Translations under genes and position numbers: made by a program | Assembly: GCA_003255025.1 (NCBI GenBank) | Contig: QANY01008329.1 | Coordinates: 509,151 to 573,150, forward strand | Origin: Datisca glomerata | Taxonomy: Eukaryota; Streptophyta; Magnoliopsida; Cucurbitales; Datiscaceae | DNA length: 64,000 nucleotides | Direction: 5' to 3' | Part shown: one piece after another, positions 10,858-23,079 of the stretch | How the letters are laid out: every line of letters starts with the position of its first letter | Numbering within the stretch: the first letter of the stretch is position 1 | Notes under the pieces: generated by a model | Databases searched by the model: none | Seen by the model: the letters and a program-made list of their open reading frames with translations, nothing else | What the model was told of the DNA's origin: nothing

Positions 10858-12330
10858 CTGAACCTTCTCTATCCTGTATTGCCATACATTTTCAGGAGTC
10901 ACGGTTGTTCAACTTGAGTAGAAGTCTACTGAGTTCAACGATAGAGGCGACATGTGTGTCAATGGTCTTAGCAAATCAGGATACGCTTTCCTTTGGTAGA
11001 TTGTGTTTAGAGAGTTATATACCACAACCAGGATGAGCTTGTTCTACAAATGAAGATATCAATAGCTAGTTCTTTTACCTAGAACATGCAAAGTTAGAAG
11101 TGAATTGTGCATTGAGAGAGCATAAGATTCACGTACATAGTTTATAAGTATAAAATCCAGTATACAAAAAAAATTAACCCTTCACAAAAATAGTTTAAGC
11201 CTTAATTAAAACAGTTTAAAATATGTGATACAACCGGACAAGAGAGATTTCAAAGTCTAGTACTTGCATTTTATAGAGAGGCAGATTGTTGTGTTCTAGT
11301 CTATGATATTATATTAGTAACTACACTATGTCCTACTTTTACAACTTGAAATCAGACGGTTTCTTCTGACGCATTAATATCTTGCTTCCTAACTTTCTGA
11401 CAAAGAAAGAGTTCGGCCTCACAACTTTCTGCAATAAACTATATTTCTTGAATGGTGTTGTTGCTAGTATTTGTATGCTCATATATCAATTTAAAAAATA
11501 TTGAAACATTAAGAACTTAAGTGACTAAAACCTAATAAAAATCAAGATAAAACTTGATAAGTAAAATATCTCAACCGACCTCATAAGTAAAACATGTCAA
11601 CCAAATTTCATTGAATATAAATTTAAACAAACCCCACCCAGAAGTGTTAAAAGGAAAACATGCAGTAGTAACTAGGACTAGGAAGAGCTATTATAAGTTT
11701 GAAGGTATGCCATCTTTAATCTCTTAGCATATTGTTTTTTTTTTCAAATTCTATACTGAACATAACTACATATGTAACTGCATACATTTTATTCATACTA
11801 ATCTATTTGAGGTCAGTGATGGAGTTGCAATGTCTATCAATTTTGCTGATAGTTTTGAATTACAGAGAAACAAAGTTTTATTCCTTAGTGCTGACGGGCT
11901 ATTCTCTAGGCAGAAGAAAATAATGGCAGAAGAAAGATACGAATTTCAGAAGAAACCCATCAAAACGAGGCTCAAAGTTTACTACAAATGCAACAAGACA
12001 AGAAATTCCTCTAACTTAAAGGTAAAATCATAAACGAAATGTATAGAAAAGAACCTTCGAACTGAAAATTAAGGAGGTGTCACTGAAATTAAAGGAGAAA
12101 TTTTACCTGATTTGAAGAAAGACGAAGATATCCACTGAACCCTCTATGCGTGAGATAGAGAAAAGAGAGAGAAAGTTGCAGTGAGAGAGAGTGTGTGTGA
12201 GTGAGTGAGAGAGAGATAACCAAGAAAACCAAAGGAGTGACGAATAAGAGAGAGGGTTTCGTTGGAGAGAGAATAAAGAAGAAAGAGATTGTTTTGGGGG
12301 GTGGGGGGCTTTGGGCTTCAATTTTAAATG
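10858..12330 (-). pseudogene. Decayed multi-exon gene fragment, not identified
   Basis: Read on the minus strand. A pyrimidine-rich leader (12,330-12,107) ends in CTTCAAATCAG followed by a donor GTAAAATTT. A candidate exon near 11,430-11,325 follows TTTATTGCAG and reads CEAELFLCQKVRKQDINA with a stop soon after. A second candidate exon (about 11,047-10,840) follows CATTTGTAG and reads VVYNSLNTIYQRKAYPDLL, then LRPLTHMSPLSL, a stop, then TPENVWQYRIEKVQQ before a donor GGTAAGG. The exon-like content, consistent splice signals and single stops look like an old gene copy. I do not recognise the protein. The 3' end seems lost next to the minisatellite. It may be a captured fragment, but no enclosing terminal repeats were found. 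Confidence 0.45.
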
Positions 12331-13290
12331 ATTTGAACAAAGGGTAAAACGTAATTCTAACTAGAAAATGCACAAATATCTGACTTTTAAAACTTTGACC
12401 CTTTTTCGGAAATGGGCTTTAAGAAAGCCCTTTTATCTTAGGGTTCTTACTAAACTAGACTCTTAGATTGACTATTTTACAGAATTAGACTCCTTCCCTA
12501 ATTTTTGCTTACCCTAATTCATGACTCACTTTTCACTCAAAAATATTTAGAAGTTATATGTTTACCCTTCACCTTATCCAAATATCTACCATACTCTCTC
12601 TTTCTCCGTGCTTTTACTCTTCCTCTCCGTAAAATGAGTTTTGCCCTAAGAAAACATGAATGAATCGAAGAAGACGAACTCTTCGTTCTTTCCAAAGAAG
12701 ACGATCAAATTTCTACAACTGAAGAATATGACCGAAGAAGACAACCAAATAAGATGACCGAATCTCTGAACCAGATCTGATGATAAATCAAATCTGCCTA
12801 AACCTGAAAATGATTTGAACAAAGGGGTAAAACGTAATTCTAACTAGAAAATGCACAAATATCTGACTTTTAAAACTTTGACCCTTTTTTCAGAAATGGG
12901 CTTTAAGAAAGCCCTTTTATCTAAGGGGTTCTTACTAAACTAGACTCCCAGACTAATCATTTTGTAGAATCAGACCCCTTCCCTAATTTTTGCTTACCCT
13001 ACCTCATAACCCACTTTTCACTCAAAAAATATTTGGGAAGTTACATGTTTACCCTTCACCTTATCCAAATATCTACCCCACTCTCTCTTTCTCTCTTTCT
13101 CTGTGCTTTTGCTCTTTCTCTCCATAAAATGAGTTTTGCCCTAAGAAGATATGAATGAACCGAAGAAGACGAACTCTTCGTTCTTGCCAAAGAAGGCGAC
13201 CAAATCTCTACAACCGAAGAATATGATCGAAGAAGATGATCGAATCTCTGAACCAAATCTGACGACAAACCAAATCTGACCTAAACCTGA
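12327..13290 (+). repeat. Tandem duplication, period about 482 bp (X copies 2 and 3)
   Basis: ATGATTTGAACAAAGG begins the first unit near 12,327 and the second near 12,809, and both proceed through the same CTAAACTAGAC, ACAGAATTAGAC and GAACCGAAGAAGACGAACTC type blocks. The second unit continues into sequence leading to the palindromic minisatellite. These are empty-site copies of repeat X, without the hAT element. Short frames here are not protein-like. Confidence 0.85.
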
Positions 13291-13744
13291 AAATGGGGTT
13301 TTGCCCATTTTTATAGATTTGAACTAGAAACCAGATCCTAACCCAGATCTAAAAGTGGGGTTTTGTGTATTTTTACAGATCTGAACCAGATCTAGCCACA
13401 ACTAGACCTGAAAATGGGCTTTCGCACCTTTTTGGGCAGCAATTCCTTCTTCTAGTTCTTCTTCGACCTTTCACTTTATTTTTAATATTTCGACTTTTCA
13501 TTTTTAAAGTGTCATTCACGTGGTTTTCTTTTTTTATCGGTAACTTTTTCATATTTTTAACATGCGATTTTATGAGACAAGAAGTTAGTAGTTTCAAGCC
13601 TGAGGATAAGGAAAAATTTGTTTCAATTTATTTATAATTGGCTTCAAATTTTCCAGTAGTGCTGAGAGGTAACCTGATAGTGATTTTCTTCCCATATAGA
13701 CTACAAAGAAGTAAATATTGCATTGTTATACTTCTATTCTCCTC
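13291..13744. other. Unassigned part of X copy 3
   Basis: Contains three variants of CCTGAAAATGGGGTTTTG with pyrimidine-rich DNA after them. A 90-codon plus-strand frame (13,365-13,637) is hydrophobic and low in complexity; no domain is recognised. Confidence 0.4.
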
Positions 13745-14040
13745 TCATGTAGACTACGCGATGGGTACTCTGGTATCGTGTAGACTACACGATGAGTACT
13801 ATAGCATTGTCTAGACTACACGATGGGTACTCTGGCATCGTGTCGACTACACGATGGGTACACTGACATCGTGTGGATTACACGATGATCAGGTACAGTC
13901 GTATCATGTAGCCATCGTGTAGATTACACGATGGGTACACTGACATTGTGTAGACTACACGACGATCGGGTACACTGGCATCGTGTAGACTACGTGATGG
14001 GTACACTGACATCGTGTAGACTACACGATGGGTATACGTG
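13745..14040. repeat. Palindromic minisatellite in X copy 3, 31-bp unit
   Basis: About nine units of CTACACGATGGGTACACTGA plus CATCGTGTAGA, period 31 bp where regular. CATCGTGTAG and CTACACGATG form a palindrome around a single A. This copy is much better conserved than the one at 4,785-5,287. Confidence 0.9.
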
Positions 14041-14317
14041 TATCTTCCGTCAAGAATACTTTTGAAATTGAAGAATAAAATATAGTTTCAAGTATTTGAA
14101 AAATTCATTAAAATTTTTTAATGTTTCCGGTGCGATAAACATCTGCAGGACGTAACTTTTGACTCAGGTTGAACCACATGGTCTGTGGGATGTGAAATTT
14201 ATGTTTATTCAGAAATCTACATGTGCGACAGATCATTGAATTCACAATGAAATTTTCTGCTTCAGCCACATTCCTCCAAACCCCTAAAGTTCTACCGTTG
14301 AGTGAGAAATGGGAAAT

Positions 14318-15170
14318 TCATGGAAAGTTACCCGGCCAATGCTTCGACCAACAGCACACTTCCAGCTCGATGAAGCCTACCATATCCAATACTACAAAAA
14401 AGAATTCTGAGTGGAAAAGCATCCAACCCATACCGCCAGCTCCATCCTTCCATGCTGCATCAGTAACCAATCTGTACATTTTGTGCAGAGAAACCTCCTT
14501 GTATAAGATAGTAGTAAGGCTCAAAGTTTCTTTTTTTCCCCGTTTGCCTTGACTTTGCTTAAATTCATCCACCTGCAAATTATTTAGCTAATAGCCTCAT
14601 AAGGGTCAGGATTGCCATTCTTGAAACAAACATGGTTTCTGCTTTTCCAAATACGCCATAAACCGAATGACACCCATTGTGCACACTTCTCAAAGGATTC
14701 AGAATGGGAAATAACTGACCAAAATTTAGACTATACCTCCAAAAAATTAAACCCTTTAAACTTCATAGAATCAACCATGAATGGACTTCCATACCAAAAA
14801 GCTCTGGCAAAATTACATCGAAAAATATATATGTACCCCGGACTCTTCCTCCAAACCACATAAAGGGAAAATAGTATCAATATTTATCCCCCGCTTTTTA
14901 AGATTGGATATGACTGTAATAAAATTCTTCAAGCATCTCCAAACAAAACTCCTTAATTTTTAGAGGGATATTTAATTTTCACATACCCTTCCAAATATGT
15001 TTGCCCTCAATACATGAATTAGGGCCTCCTGCCGCAACCCACCCTAGATTGTTATTCCGAAGAAGTTCCATTGCCACCTGATATCCAGATTTGACTGAAT
15101 AAATTCCATCCTTTGAATAATGCCACATTAACTCATCCTTGCTGCCGAACGACTAAAAGGAATTTTATAA
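14318..15170 (-). pseudogene. LINE zinc-binding and RNase H-like remnant
   Basis: Around 15,150-15,050 the minus strand reads DGIYSVKSGYQVAMELL, the start of the reverse transcriptase zinc-binding domain. Around 14,700-14,630 it reads CAQWVSFGLWRIWKSRN, the end of that domain. At 14,578-14,318 a frame contains LVTDAAWKDGAGGMGW, the first strand and catalytic Asp of an RNase H fold. Stops separate the pieces. Confidence 0.8.
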
Positions 15171-15799
15171 ATGGCCTCCATGTCCTCCTGTAGGAACGCA
15201 TTACATAACACATCTATATTTCATCTATTATCTTCAATAAGCTCATTGACACATTGCACATTAAAATTTGAAGAAGTCATGACCCGAAAGTTAATGGGTC
15301 TAGGGATCCAAGGTTCCGTCCAAATATTTATATTTTTCAATTCCCAACCCTCCAATGCATTCCATGAACAAGAATTTTCCGTCCTTCTAGCAAACTCCTC
15401 CATCCCCATGAAGGCCGTGACCCTAGCTTTGCTTCCAAAAACTGCTATTTTTAAAGTATTTAGTCTTTAAAAATGACCAAGAAAACTTGTAGGATTCGAG
15501 ATAATCCTTCATCCCTGCTTGGCCAACATATAATTATTAAAATAATATAGATCACTGAAAGTCAATCCACCATCATCCTTATTAGCAGTTAATTTCCTCC
15601 ATGCAACCTATGAAATGCCCGCATTATTGGTATTAGAACACTATAGATAATTACACATGCGAGAGCACAAATCATCCAGTAACGATACAGTCAACTTAAA
15701 ACATGACATAGCACATCCCGAAATTGCTAAAGCCACAGACTTAATTAAGACTTCTCGACCAATAGTAGATATATAGCTTTCAGACCATCCAGATAAGCT

Positions 15800-16811
15800 A
15801 CCAATAACTTTATCCTTAATCTCATTAGTAGATTAAGCTTAGACATCCCAATAACTTTACCCTATCATATGCTTTGTACATGTCAAGTTTAATGGCTACC
15901 TCTTTTCTGCCCTGATTCACCTTAGTGCGCAAAGAGTGAAGAATTTCATGAGCTAGTAGGATGTTATCTCCGATCCATATGCCTTTAATGAATGCACTTT
16001 GTACTGGGTTGATAATTTTGTTCATCACCAACCTCAATCTATTAGTCAAAATTTTAAAATTATTTTGTAGGACACATTACACAAACTTAGGTCTGATTAA
16101 TGGTATCCGACATAACATCATTCTTGAAGAAATTAGCAGTCATGAAATAAACATCCTCAACAATAATATCAGTAAATTGATGATAAAATCCAGATGTAAA
16201 GCCATCCAAACTTGGAGCCTCAGTTGGGTTGATATCATTCAAAGCAACATCGAATTCTGCCCGATCAAAGTCCTACTTAAGCTTTGTCCGGTCCTCCCCC
16301 TTCAGCCTAGAGTTAACGAACTGAATAGCTTCAGGGATATTACCTGGGTTTGAAGATTTGAACAAATCCTTGAAGTACCGAACAACAATCCCCTTAATTC
16401 CTTTGTGCTTAGTAATCCATATGCCCTTTTCATCCTCCAAGCCATGATTTTTATTCTGCTTTCGTCGCGTACTAAATTTCGTATGGAAGAACGACGAATT
16501 TCGGTCACCCTCTTTAAACCAATCAACTCTTGCTCTATCCTTCCAGTATATTTCTTCCTCCTTTATTGCGAAGACAGGTCAAATTCAATGTTCCTAGTTG
16601 CGCCCAAATCACACTACTCCTCTCCATATAAACCTTCCAGCTTAATTTCAAGCTTACCCATCAAAATCTTCGAATTCACATTTTGATCTTTTTTCCTCCA
16701 TTGAAGAACCGTTGTTTTCTCCCTTTGGAATTTATGGGCTGGATGTTTGTTCAGTCCATACCCGAGAAACAACTTCTTTACATCCATCGAAACAAGCCCA
16801 TCTTCTATCAA
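15800..16811 (-). pseudogene. LINE reverse transcriptase remnant
   Basis: The minus strand carries the linker (KKLFLGYGLNKHPAHKFQRE), then, in shifting frames, GIWITKHKGIKGI and VRYFKDLFKSSNPG. Next is the fingers segment INPVQSAFIKG, DNILLAHEILHS and KLDMYKAYDRV, which contains the first catalytic Asp region. The downstream YADD box region is too damaged to read. Plant L1 homology is clear from these blocks. Confidence 0.85.
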
Positions 16812-16899
16812 AACGGAAGATGGGTCTCCAATGATTTAGCTTGTGGGCTAGATTAAGCAAGATGGATCTCATCCACTAGGTGGTAAGTGGGCCGGTTTG

Positions 16900-17270
16900 G
16901 TATCCGGGTAAAAGTCCAGCTAGCATGAGTTTTCTAGGCATCTATCCAACATTTCTTTAATTAGTCTATTCTCATCCTTCTTATTTGTCCAGGTGAAGCG
17001 AGTCCCATTATAAATCAGATCAAAGAGAGAAGTCCCGTTAAAGCTATCCATGGAAGCCCAATTCCGTATATTGTTACCCCATTTCTCTGGTCCTCTAAAA
17101 ATGGTGTTAAAATCCCCCGTTCACAAGGAAGCTTGATTAGCCAAATACATTCTCTCTTTCAAGGCCACCCATTCCTCCACTCGGGTTGTCTCGTTTGTGC
17201 TTGTTTGCATAAATTCTAAAAAATCCCCACGAAATTCTACTCCCCACATCATTAATTACAACTTCAACAA
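16900..17270 (-). pseudogene. LINE endonuclease domain remnant
   Basis: The minus strand reads GDFNTIFRGPEKWGNN, then DLIYNGTRFTWTNKKD and RLIKEMLDRC. GDFN and the FTWTN segment are conserved in the apurinic-type endonuclease of plant L1 elements, which nicks target DNA to prime reverse transcription. Frames shift several times, for example before GDFN, so no enzyme can be made. Confidence 0.8.
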
Positions 17271-18215
17271 AAAAATTTCGTACTTCACTACTATCACTCA
17301 GTTGTCATCATTCTATAAAAGTGCAATACCACAACTAAGGTCAACATAATCAATTGTTAAACAAAAATTCATATTTAACATACACGAAATATACTTCAGT
17401 TTGATTGCCTTGTTTCGTTTAAAAAAGAATCACCGTGATAACAAAAAGAAACTATAATTAATAATAACTTAAAGAGGAATTTTCATGATAACAAAATGTA
17501 TTCACCTAATTTAGGGTCACCGTTAGATCAACATATGACATGATTTAAATTGATCTAATGCTAAATACATTTGGGACTACATTACTCTTATTCCTAAACC
17601 AATGATTTTAGTGTTTTAAGAGGGAAAAGGTTCAAAATATTGTGGGTGCAAACTGTCGGCAAGAAATGTCACCATTGAAAAGGATATAAATCCAGCAGCT
17701 GGAAATTTCACTATAAATAATGTTTCCTGGTTGGGGATAATAATATCTCAAATGCCAATGAATCTATAAACGTCATGTCTATTGGCCACATTAATTAGCT
17801 TTTCTAACCAGCTATTCAATGCACTTAGAATCTAGTCAATTTATTTATATTTTCAAAACATTATAAATCATTGATTTAGGGTGGCCTCTACATGATTTTG
17901 TAAGTATAGATACAAAACCTTAACCATAAACGACGCAGGTTTTACTGATTTTAGAACTTTTAATAGTGTTGTTGCAAGTAACACAACTCATATGATCTTA
18001 GATCCGTCTCGTTATCAAATTTATATGTATACATATATATATACATAAACAGACATACATATTTATATGTAAATAGGTGAAAGATGACACAGAGGCATCA
18101 TTCATAATTGAAGCGAGTACATTGATTTTTTGTATTATTCTTTTTATAAAGGATAGTTTCCATTCCTAAAATAAAAATTAAGACAAAGATTTTGGACTAT
18201 CAAGCCAAGAAACAT
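17271..18215. other. Intergenic AT-rich stretch
   Basis: No frame with protein-like content, no terminal repeats recognised. Short TA-rich run near 18,025-18,050. Confidence 0.5.
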
Positions 18216-18218
18216 TTA
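18216..18218. repeat. TTA target duplication, left
   Basis: TTA at 18,216-18,218 and 19,436-19,438 flank the Harbinger-like element, fitting the usual three-base TWA duplication of that superfamily. Confidence 0.65.
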
Positions 18219-19435
18219 TGGCATGTTTACTAAATTTTAGATTGCGGATTTGGATTAAGGATTTAGATTTAGGATTTGGATTTAGGATTTATAATATTGT
18301 GCTTACTATAAATTTGAATATTTGAATGAGATGATTTGGATTATGTTATATTATATAAGTTTAATATAATACCATTCAATTAAAAATGTTACTCTTTTAT
18401 GATATTTAGAGGTAGAGATGACATTCTCCTCATACTTGAGTAGCTAGACTTGGTCGAGCTGTATATGTCTATCATCACTAGGGGTGTGCAGAGTAGGAGA
18501 CGAGACAGGTCGGGAACACGAGTCAGGGAGGTCGAAAGTCGGGTCGGGTACACTGGGTCGGGCCGAGTTGGAGAGTCGTGTTCGGGTGGGATGCGAGATG
18601 GGTCAGAAACACATGTCGGGTCGGGGCACGAGCCAGGTTCGGGTTGGGGAGGGGAGGGGATACGAGGACGGGTGGGGTCGAGTCGGGACAGATCGGGGGT
18701 CGGGTGGGGTACACGGGGCGGACAGACCCGGGTCACGATTCGGGACGGGTCACAGGTCGAGATGGGCCGAGGAGTTGGGTAGGGGACACGGGGTTGGGTG
18801 GTACATGGGTCAAGATGAGTCAGGGTGTCAGGTTGGGACATGTCCAGGAGTCGGGTCGGGACGGGTCGGGGAGTTGAGGTCGGGTGGGACACGGGGTCTG
18901 GGGAACGGGTTAGGGAGTCGGGCTAGGATGGGTCACATGTCAGGGAGTCGAGTCGGTTCAGGTTTGGGAGTCAGGGGCGAGACGAGTCACGGGTCAGGAT
19001 GGGCTAGGGAGTCGGGGCGGGTCAGGAACATGATGTCAGAAGGTCAGGTCGAGATGAGGTTGGGGGGTTAGGTCAGGATAGGGTCGGGGTCACTGGTCAG
19101 GTTGGGGAGTTAGGGTCAGGTGGGACATCGGTCGGGACGAGCCACAAGTCGAGTCGAGTATGAAAGAACGGGTATTTTTACCCACATATATTTTTGCCAT
19201 CCATATTTAGAGGACAAAATGACACTATAATTTAATAACTTTAAAAAGTGTATTTTTTTTACTTTTAATACTAAAACCAACAAAGATTAGATTATGATTT
19301 GTAATCTCTCATTTAGATTTGGATTACAAATCCATAAAAAAATAGATTCCAAATCCAATCATGTGGTAAGCATGTATTTGTATATAATCTTAATTCTTAA
19401 GATTAATAATCCAAATCTACCAAGTATATATGCCA
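18219..19435. mobile_element. PIF/Harbinger-like nonautonomous element
   Basis: Begins TGGCATGTTTACTAAA; the other end in reverse complement begins TGGCATATATACTTGG. Further in, both sides have related GGATTTGGATTA words. TTA flanks both sides. No transposase frame is present. The middle (18,482-19,165) is filled by a G-rich array of quite different composition, so the original element was probably about 0.5 kb. Confidence 0.7.
18482..19165 (+). repeat. G-rich GGGTCGGGT array, about 680 bp
   Basis: Irregular tandem variants of GGTCGGGACGGGTCGGGGAG and GGTGGGACACGGGG; hardly any T or A runs. Runs of three to five G occur every few bases, so G-quadruplex formation on the plus strand is plausible. 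The left edge reads TAGGGGTGTGCAG, the same start as the hAT family at 3,468, but no CACACCCCTA end was found. Open frames of 110 to 195 codons on both strands are compositional artefacts. Confidence 0.85.
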
Positions 19436-19438
19436 TTA

Positions 19439-19894
19439 CTTTATCGTAAAAAAGAAATGAAAAACTGTGAGGGGTTGTTTTCTTAGTAGGAAACTTCAAA
19501 GATCACTATGGCATAGTAAAGTGTTAGTGTTATTATTTGCTTTTAAATGGCGAAATGGGAACATGATGTTTTGACGGCAATAGCACGCCTGCAAAATGCG
19601 GAATATGCCAGCCCAAAATACGCAGTATAACACAAGCATTATCACTAGTACAGGCAAAAACAAGACGAATTTTCTAGGTCAAGGGGAGGGATGAGACGAG
19701 ATTGAGGGAAAACCCTATCCTAGTCCCGTCCCACAGGCTCGATCGTCAGGACGGAGCTCAGGACGGGACAAATCTCATTATAGTCCATTTTTTATAACTT
19801 AAATTTTTTTTAAGCCTTCATAGCTATGAATAATACTTATTTTTGGGAAAGGAAGGACTTCAAATAAAATAATATAATTAAGATAATAAACTAT
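19439..19894. other. Noncoding stretch
   Basis: Includes a block rich in CCCGTCCC and GGACGG (19,670-19,800), similar in style to 1,500-1,620. No gene seen. Confidence 0.5.
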
Positions 19895-21111
19895 TGTTAA
19901 TGCCTAAAAGACACAAACAATAAGGACAAGCCCGATTAGTTAAAATAAGAACAATCCTAGTTACCAAGCAACCGAGCCTAGCATGCGCATCATAAAGACT
20001 TGGAGATATAGATTAGCCAGATTGACCAAAGATATGAATCAACCCTCAGCAACGCGTGATAAGTATCAAAGCTACAATAAGGAACAGTATTCAGTTAAGC
20101 CTACACAAAGCTACATTCATTCAGAGCAAATTAAATTTTGGGGAAGTGTTGTGGCAAAAAGAAGCACGTGAACTGCGGAAGAGAGAACATATCAACACAA
20201 TAAAAATCTCGTGATCGTTGATTCGCTCAAAGAGGAAAAAGAACATCATAGCTCAGAAACTTCTTACCTAAAGGGGGAAATGATTTTGGGACCACGTGGG
20301 CGTGACCAATCAACACGAGCCACGATTTTATCCTTGACACATGAGATACTTATCGGCGAGATGCATAAGAAATTATTTAACCCAAGTTTGATCTGAATAG
20401 ACTTCAATCCACGCTTATAAAAGGAAGTGCATTCGAAGCTCAAGGGGAAAGCATTAAGGAGCCAAGCGAAACCTCCATCGAACCTTTATAAAATCTTCCC
20501 CACATGGAGGACCCAAGCTAGCTCAACCAGTCCCCAAGCATTTACATTCATTGTATTCTTATTTTCTTACTTACTCCCAGCCTAAATGTATGTATAACTC
20601 AATAGAAGAACCACTCTTGTAATTCAAACCAAAACACAACCAATACAAAATTTCTCATTCATTCAATTTTATTTTGAATCTAACTGCTTGTTCATTATTC
20701 ATGTAAACAGTTTAAGTATTGAGCTATGGAGAGATTATAAACTTTACTCCGGATGAATCAGTGTTCTTAGTGGGTTTCAGGCTTGAATCTTGTACTTAGG
20801 CATAAATATATTTTGATCTAGACATGTCTTTTTTGATCCAGACCCAAACTATACAGATGTGTTAAATTCACACACCCAACATACAAAAATAACCTTACAT
20901 GGTTTTGATTCCTTTCCAGTTGTCTGAAGAATGCAAAGTGATCTGGATTCACTATTATGTCTTCTTTATGTTCACAGTCATTCCGACAGTGCATAGTAAT
21001 TTGAAAATAAGACTAGTTCATTATGGAGCCTAACATTTATCCGTGGAGGGATCACATACATTCTTTGGGCAAGTTTGACTTGCAGAAGGGTCCTGAGCTT
21101 AACTATCACCC

Positions 21112-22236
21112 TTGTTCACCCTAATTAGGGTGACAATTTGATGATGACAAATAATATGTCAGACTAATATTTGATTTAGTGTGTAGAAAAATTATCAAGT
21201 GTAAATTAAAATACTAATACAAGAAATTACGAACAATTAATCCAGTACTTCAAGAAAAATACTATGTAATAAGGCTAGAATTTGAGAGCCTATATGGAAC
21301 CAATACATCACAAGAAGTCAACCAAAGACAAAAATGGTCAACACGAGAAGAGAATTAGACTGGCTAGAATATGGAGACATAATACATTGAACATGGGATA
21401 AATGTTAGGAAAATTTCTGATGGTTCCAAACTGGTACACTAGTGAATACTTAAGGAAAATTTCTTAATTGTTCAAATAGGTCCTCTGATGGTTCCAAACG
21501 GCTGCACTGGTTTGGGAAGTTAAGGAAATTTTCCTTAGCTATTGTAACTAGTCCACTGGTTTCCCAAAATTAGTGCATTGGTTTGCACAATGATTTCAAA
21601 CCTATAAATACCCCCACGATATTTTCAATTTCAAACAAATCTCTTGGCACCTCCCTACCCTTTACGATGAAGATCTATATAGTTGTATATTTTTTAGAGG
21701 CTTGTATTTTTTAGCGTTGAGTTGTGAAAATTGGTCGCTCTTTGTGAGAGAGCGACCAATTTTATAAGAGACCAAAATCTAGACCGAGCTGCATTGTCAA
21801 GATTTTATTGGTACCATAAGCCAATAGGTTTTGTAAAAGTTTAGTCATCATCCATAAAAAGATCGCGAGAGAAAAATCTTTAAAGGGGATTCTTGAAGTG
21901 TGGACATAGGGATTGTTATCCGGAACCACATAAAAATATCACGTGTCAAATTTCTCTCTTTAACTTTCCGCTATTTACGTTCATGCACTTTCTTATTCCA
22001 CACTTAAATATTACGTATCATTATTACTTTATTTCTTTATTCTATGCATTTCAGCTTCCGCATTTTATTTACTGAATTCTTAACTCATCGCTAATTCAAT
22101 TGTATTCTTGATTCTTCGTTCGCTACTTGTGTTAATTGAATTTAATTACGCGTTTATATTTCAAGAAATTTATTTTTTTAAGTTAAAATTCTTTTTTTAA
22201 TCATTTTTCTTATAAAAGGGTTGTCATATTGGTCCT
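21112..22236 (+). repeat. SIRE-like left LTR
   Basis: Pairs with 23,906-25,103. It lacks a block found in the right LTR near 24,490-24,540 and instead has a perfect 15-bp hairpin at 21,727-21,763. Confidence 0.78.
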
Positions 22237-22289
22237 ATAATTCGTACGAGAGCTTGATGCTTAAATATCTAGGACTTAACTATCTTGAG

Positions 22290-23065
22290 CACTAACACAT
22301 CATCTCCTAGTTTTCAACAAGGACAATTGATTTCAAAACCTTCATTTTTATGGAGTAGATCTTAGTTTTTGAAAATTATAATGAGAATACACAATCAATC
22401 TCTCGATTATGATTTGTGAGATGTCAAAAATGGTCCTTATGTGCATAAATCATGAAATTTCAATGAGAACAACAAACTTAAATTGTTCTTAAACGCCCAA
22501 GCTAAAATATTTTATATTGTGACTTAAGTATAACGAAAAATACCCACGAGTCAATCTGCAAAAGACTCTAAAATTAATATTCTCTTGCATGAATATGAAA
22601 TTTAAAAATGAGAGAAATCGAAAGCTAGCATTGATGATATGTTTGCATGTTTTAATAGTGTTGTTTATTCTCTCAAAACTATTGGTAATACATTTTCTAA
22701 TAGTGAATTAGTGATTAAAGTTCTTATATCATTATCAAAGTCATGGGAAAATGAGACAATTGTTATTCAAGATGCAAAAGAACTTAAAATGTTTTCACTT
22801 AAAGAACCCATGCGATAATTATGACTCGTGAAATGGAGTACATGGAAGGAGATATGGACTATGTAAGAAGAAGAAATCTATTGGTCAAAAGCACTTCCAA
22901 TGAGAGTGAAAGTGAAGAAGGTGAAGATGTTTTGCAGAGTCAAAAGCTACTAAAATGTGAGGAAGCACTTCAAAGAAGAAATCTAAAGAAATGAGAAGTC
23001 TGATTGACAATGAACATGAAAATGTACATCTATGCATAATGACACGCGTACAAAATGTTAGTAAG
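22290..23065 (+). pseudogene. Copia gag remnant
   Basis: The strand reads FACFNSVVYSLKTIGNTFSN then ELVIKVLISLSKSWE and IQDAKELKMFSLKEPM near 22,640-22,815, which matches the middle of plant copia gag (UBN2-type) domains, the capsid precursor. Frames are broken and downstream sequence is cut by the MITE at 23,080. No zinc knuckle is readable. Confidence 0.7.
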
Positions 23066-23079
23066 CCCAATTTTTATAA

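Larger units (their letters stand above)
14210..17270 (-). mobile_element. Degenerate L1-like LINE
   Basis: Minus strand, 5' end on the right. In order it has a partial endonuclease domain, a reverse transcriptase, a zinc-binding domain and an RNase H-like end, the usual order for plant L1 elements with RNase H. Many stops and frameshifts break it, and the ORF1 region is absent, so it is 5'-truncated. No clear poly(A) tail or target duplication was found at the left border, so 14,210 is approximate. Confidence 0.85.

Noticed and set aside
18389..19071. Overlapping open frames of 99 to 195 codons on both strands
   Set aside because: They lie entirely in the G-rich repeat array, where stop codons are rare by composition. 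The products are Gly/Arg/Ser or Pro/Arg/Thr strings with no domain.
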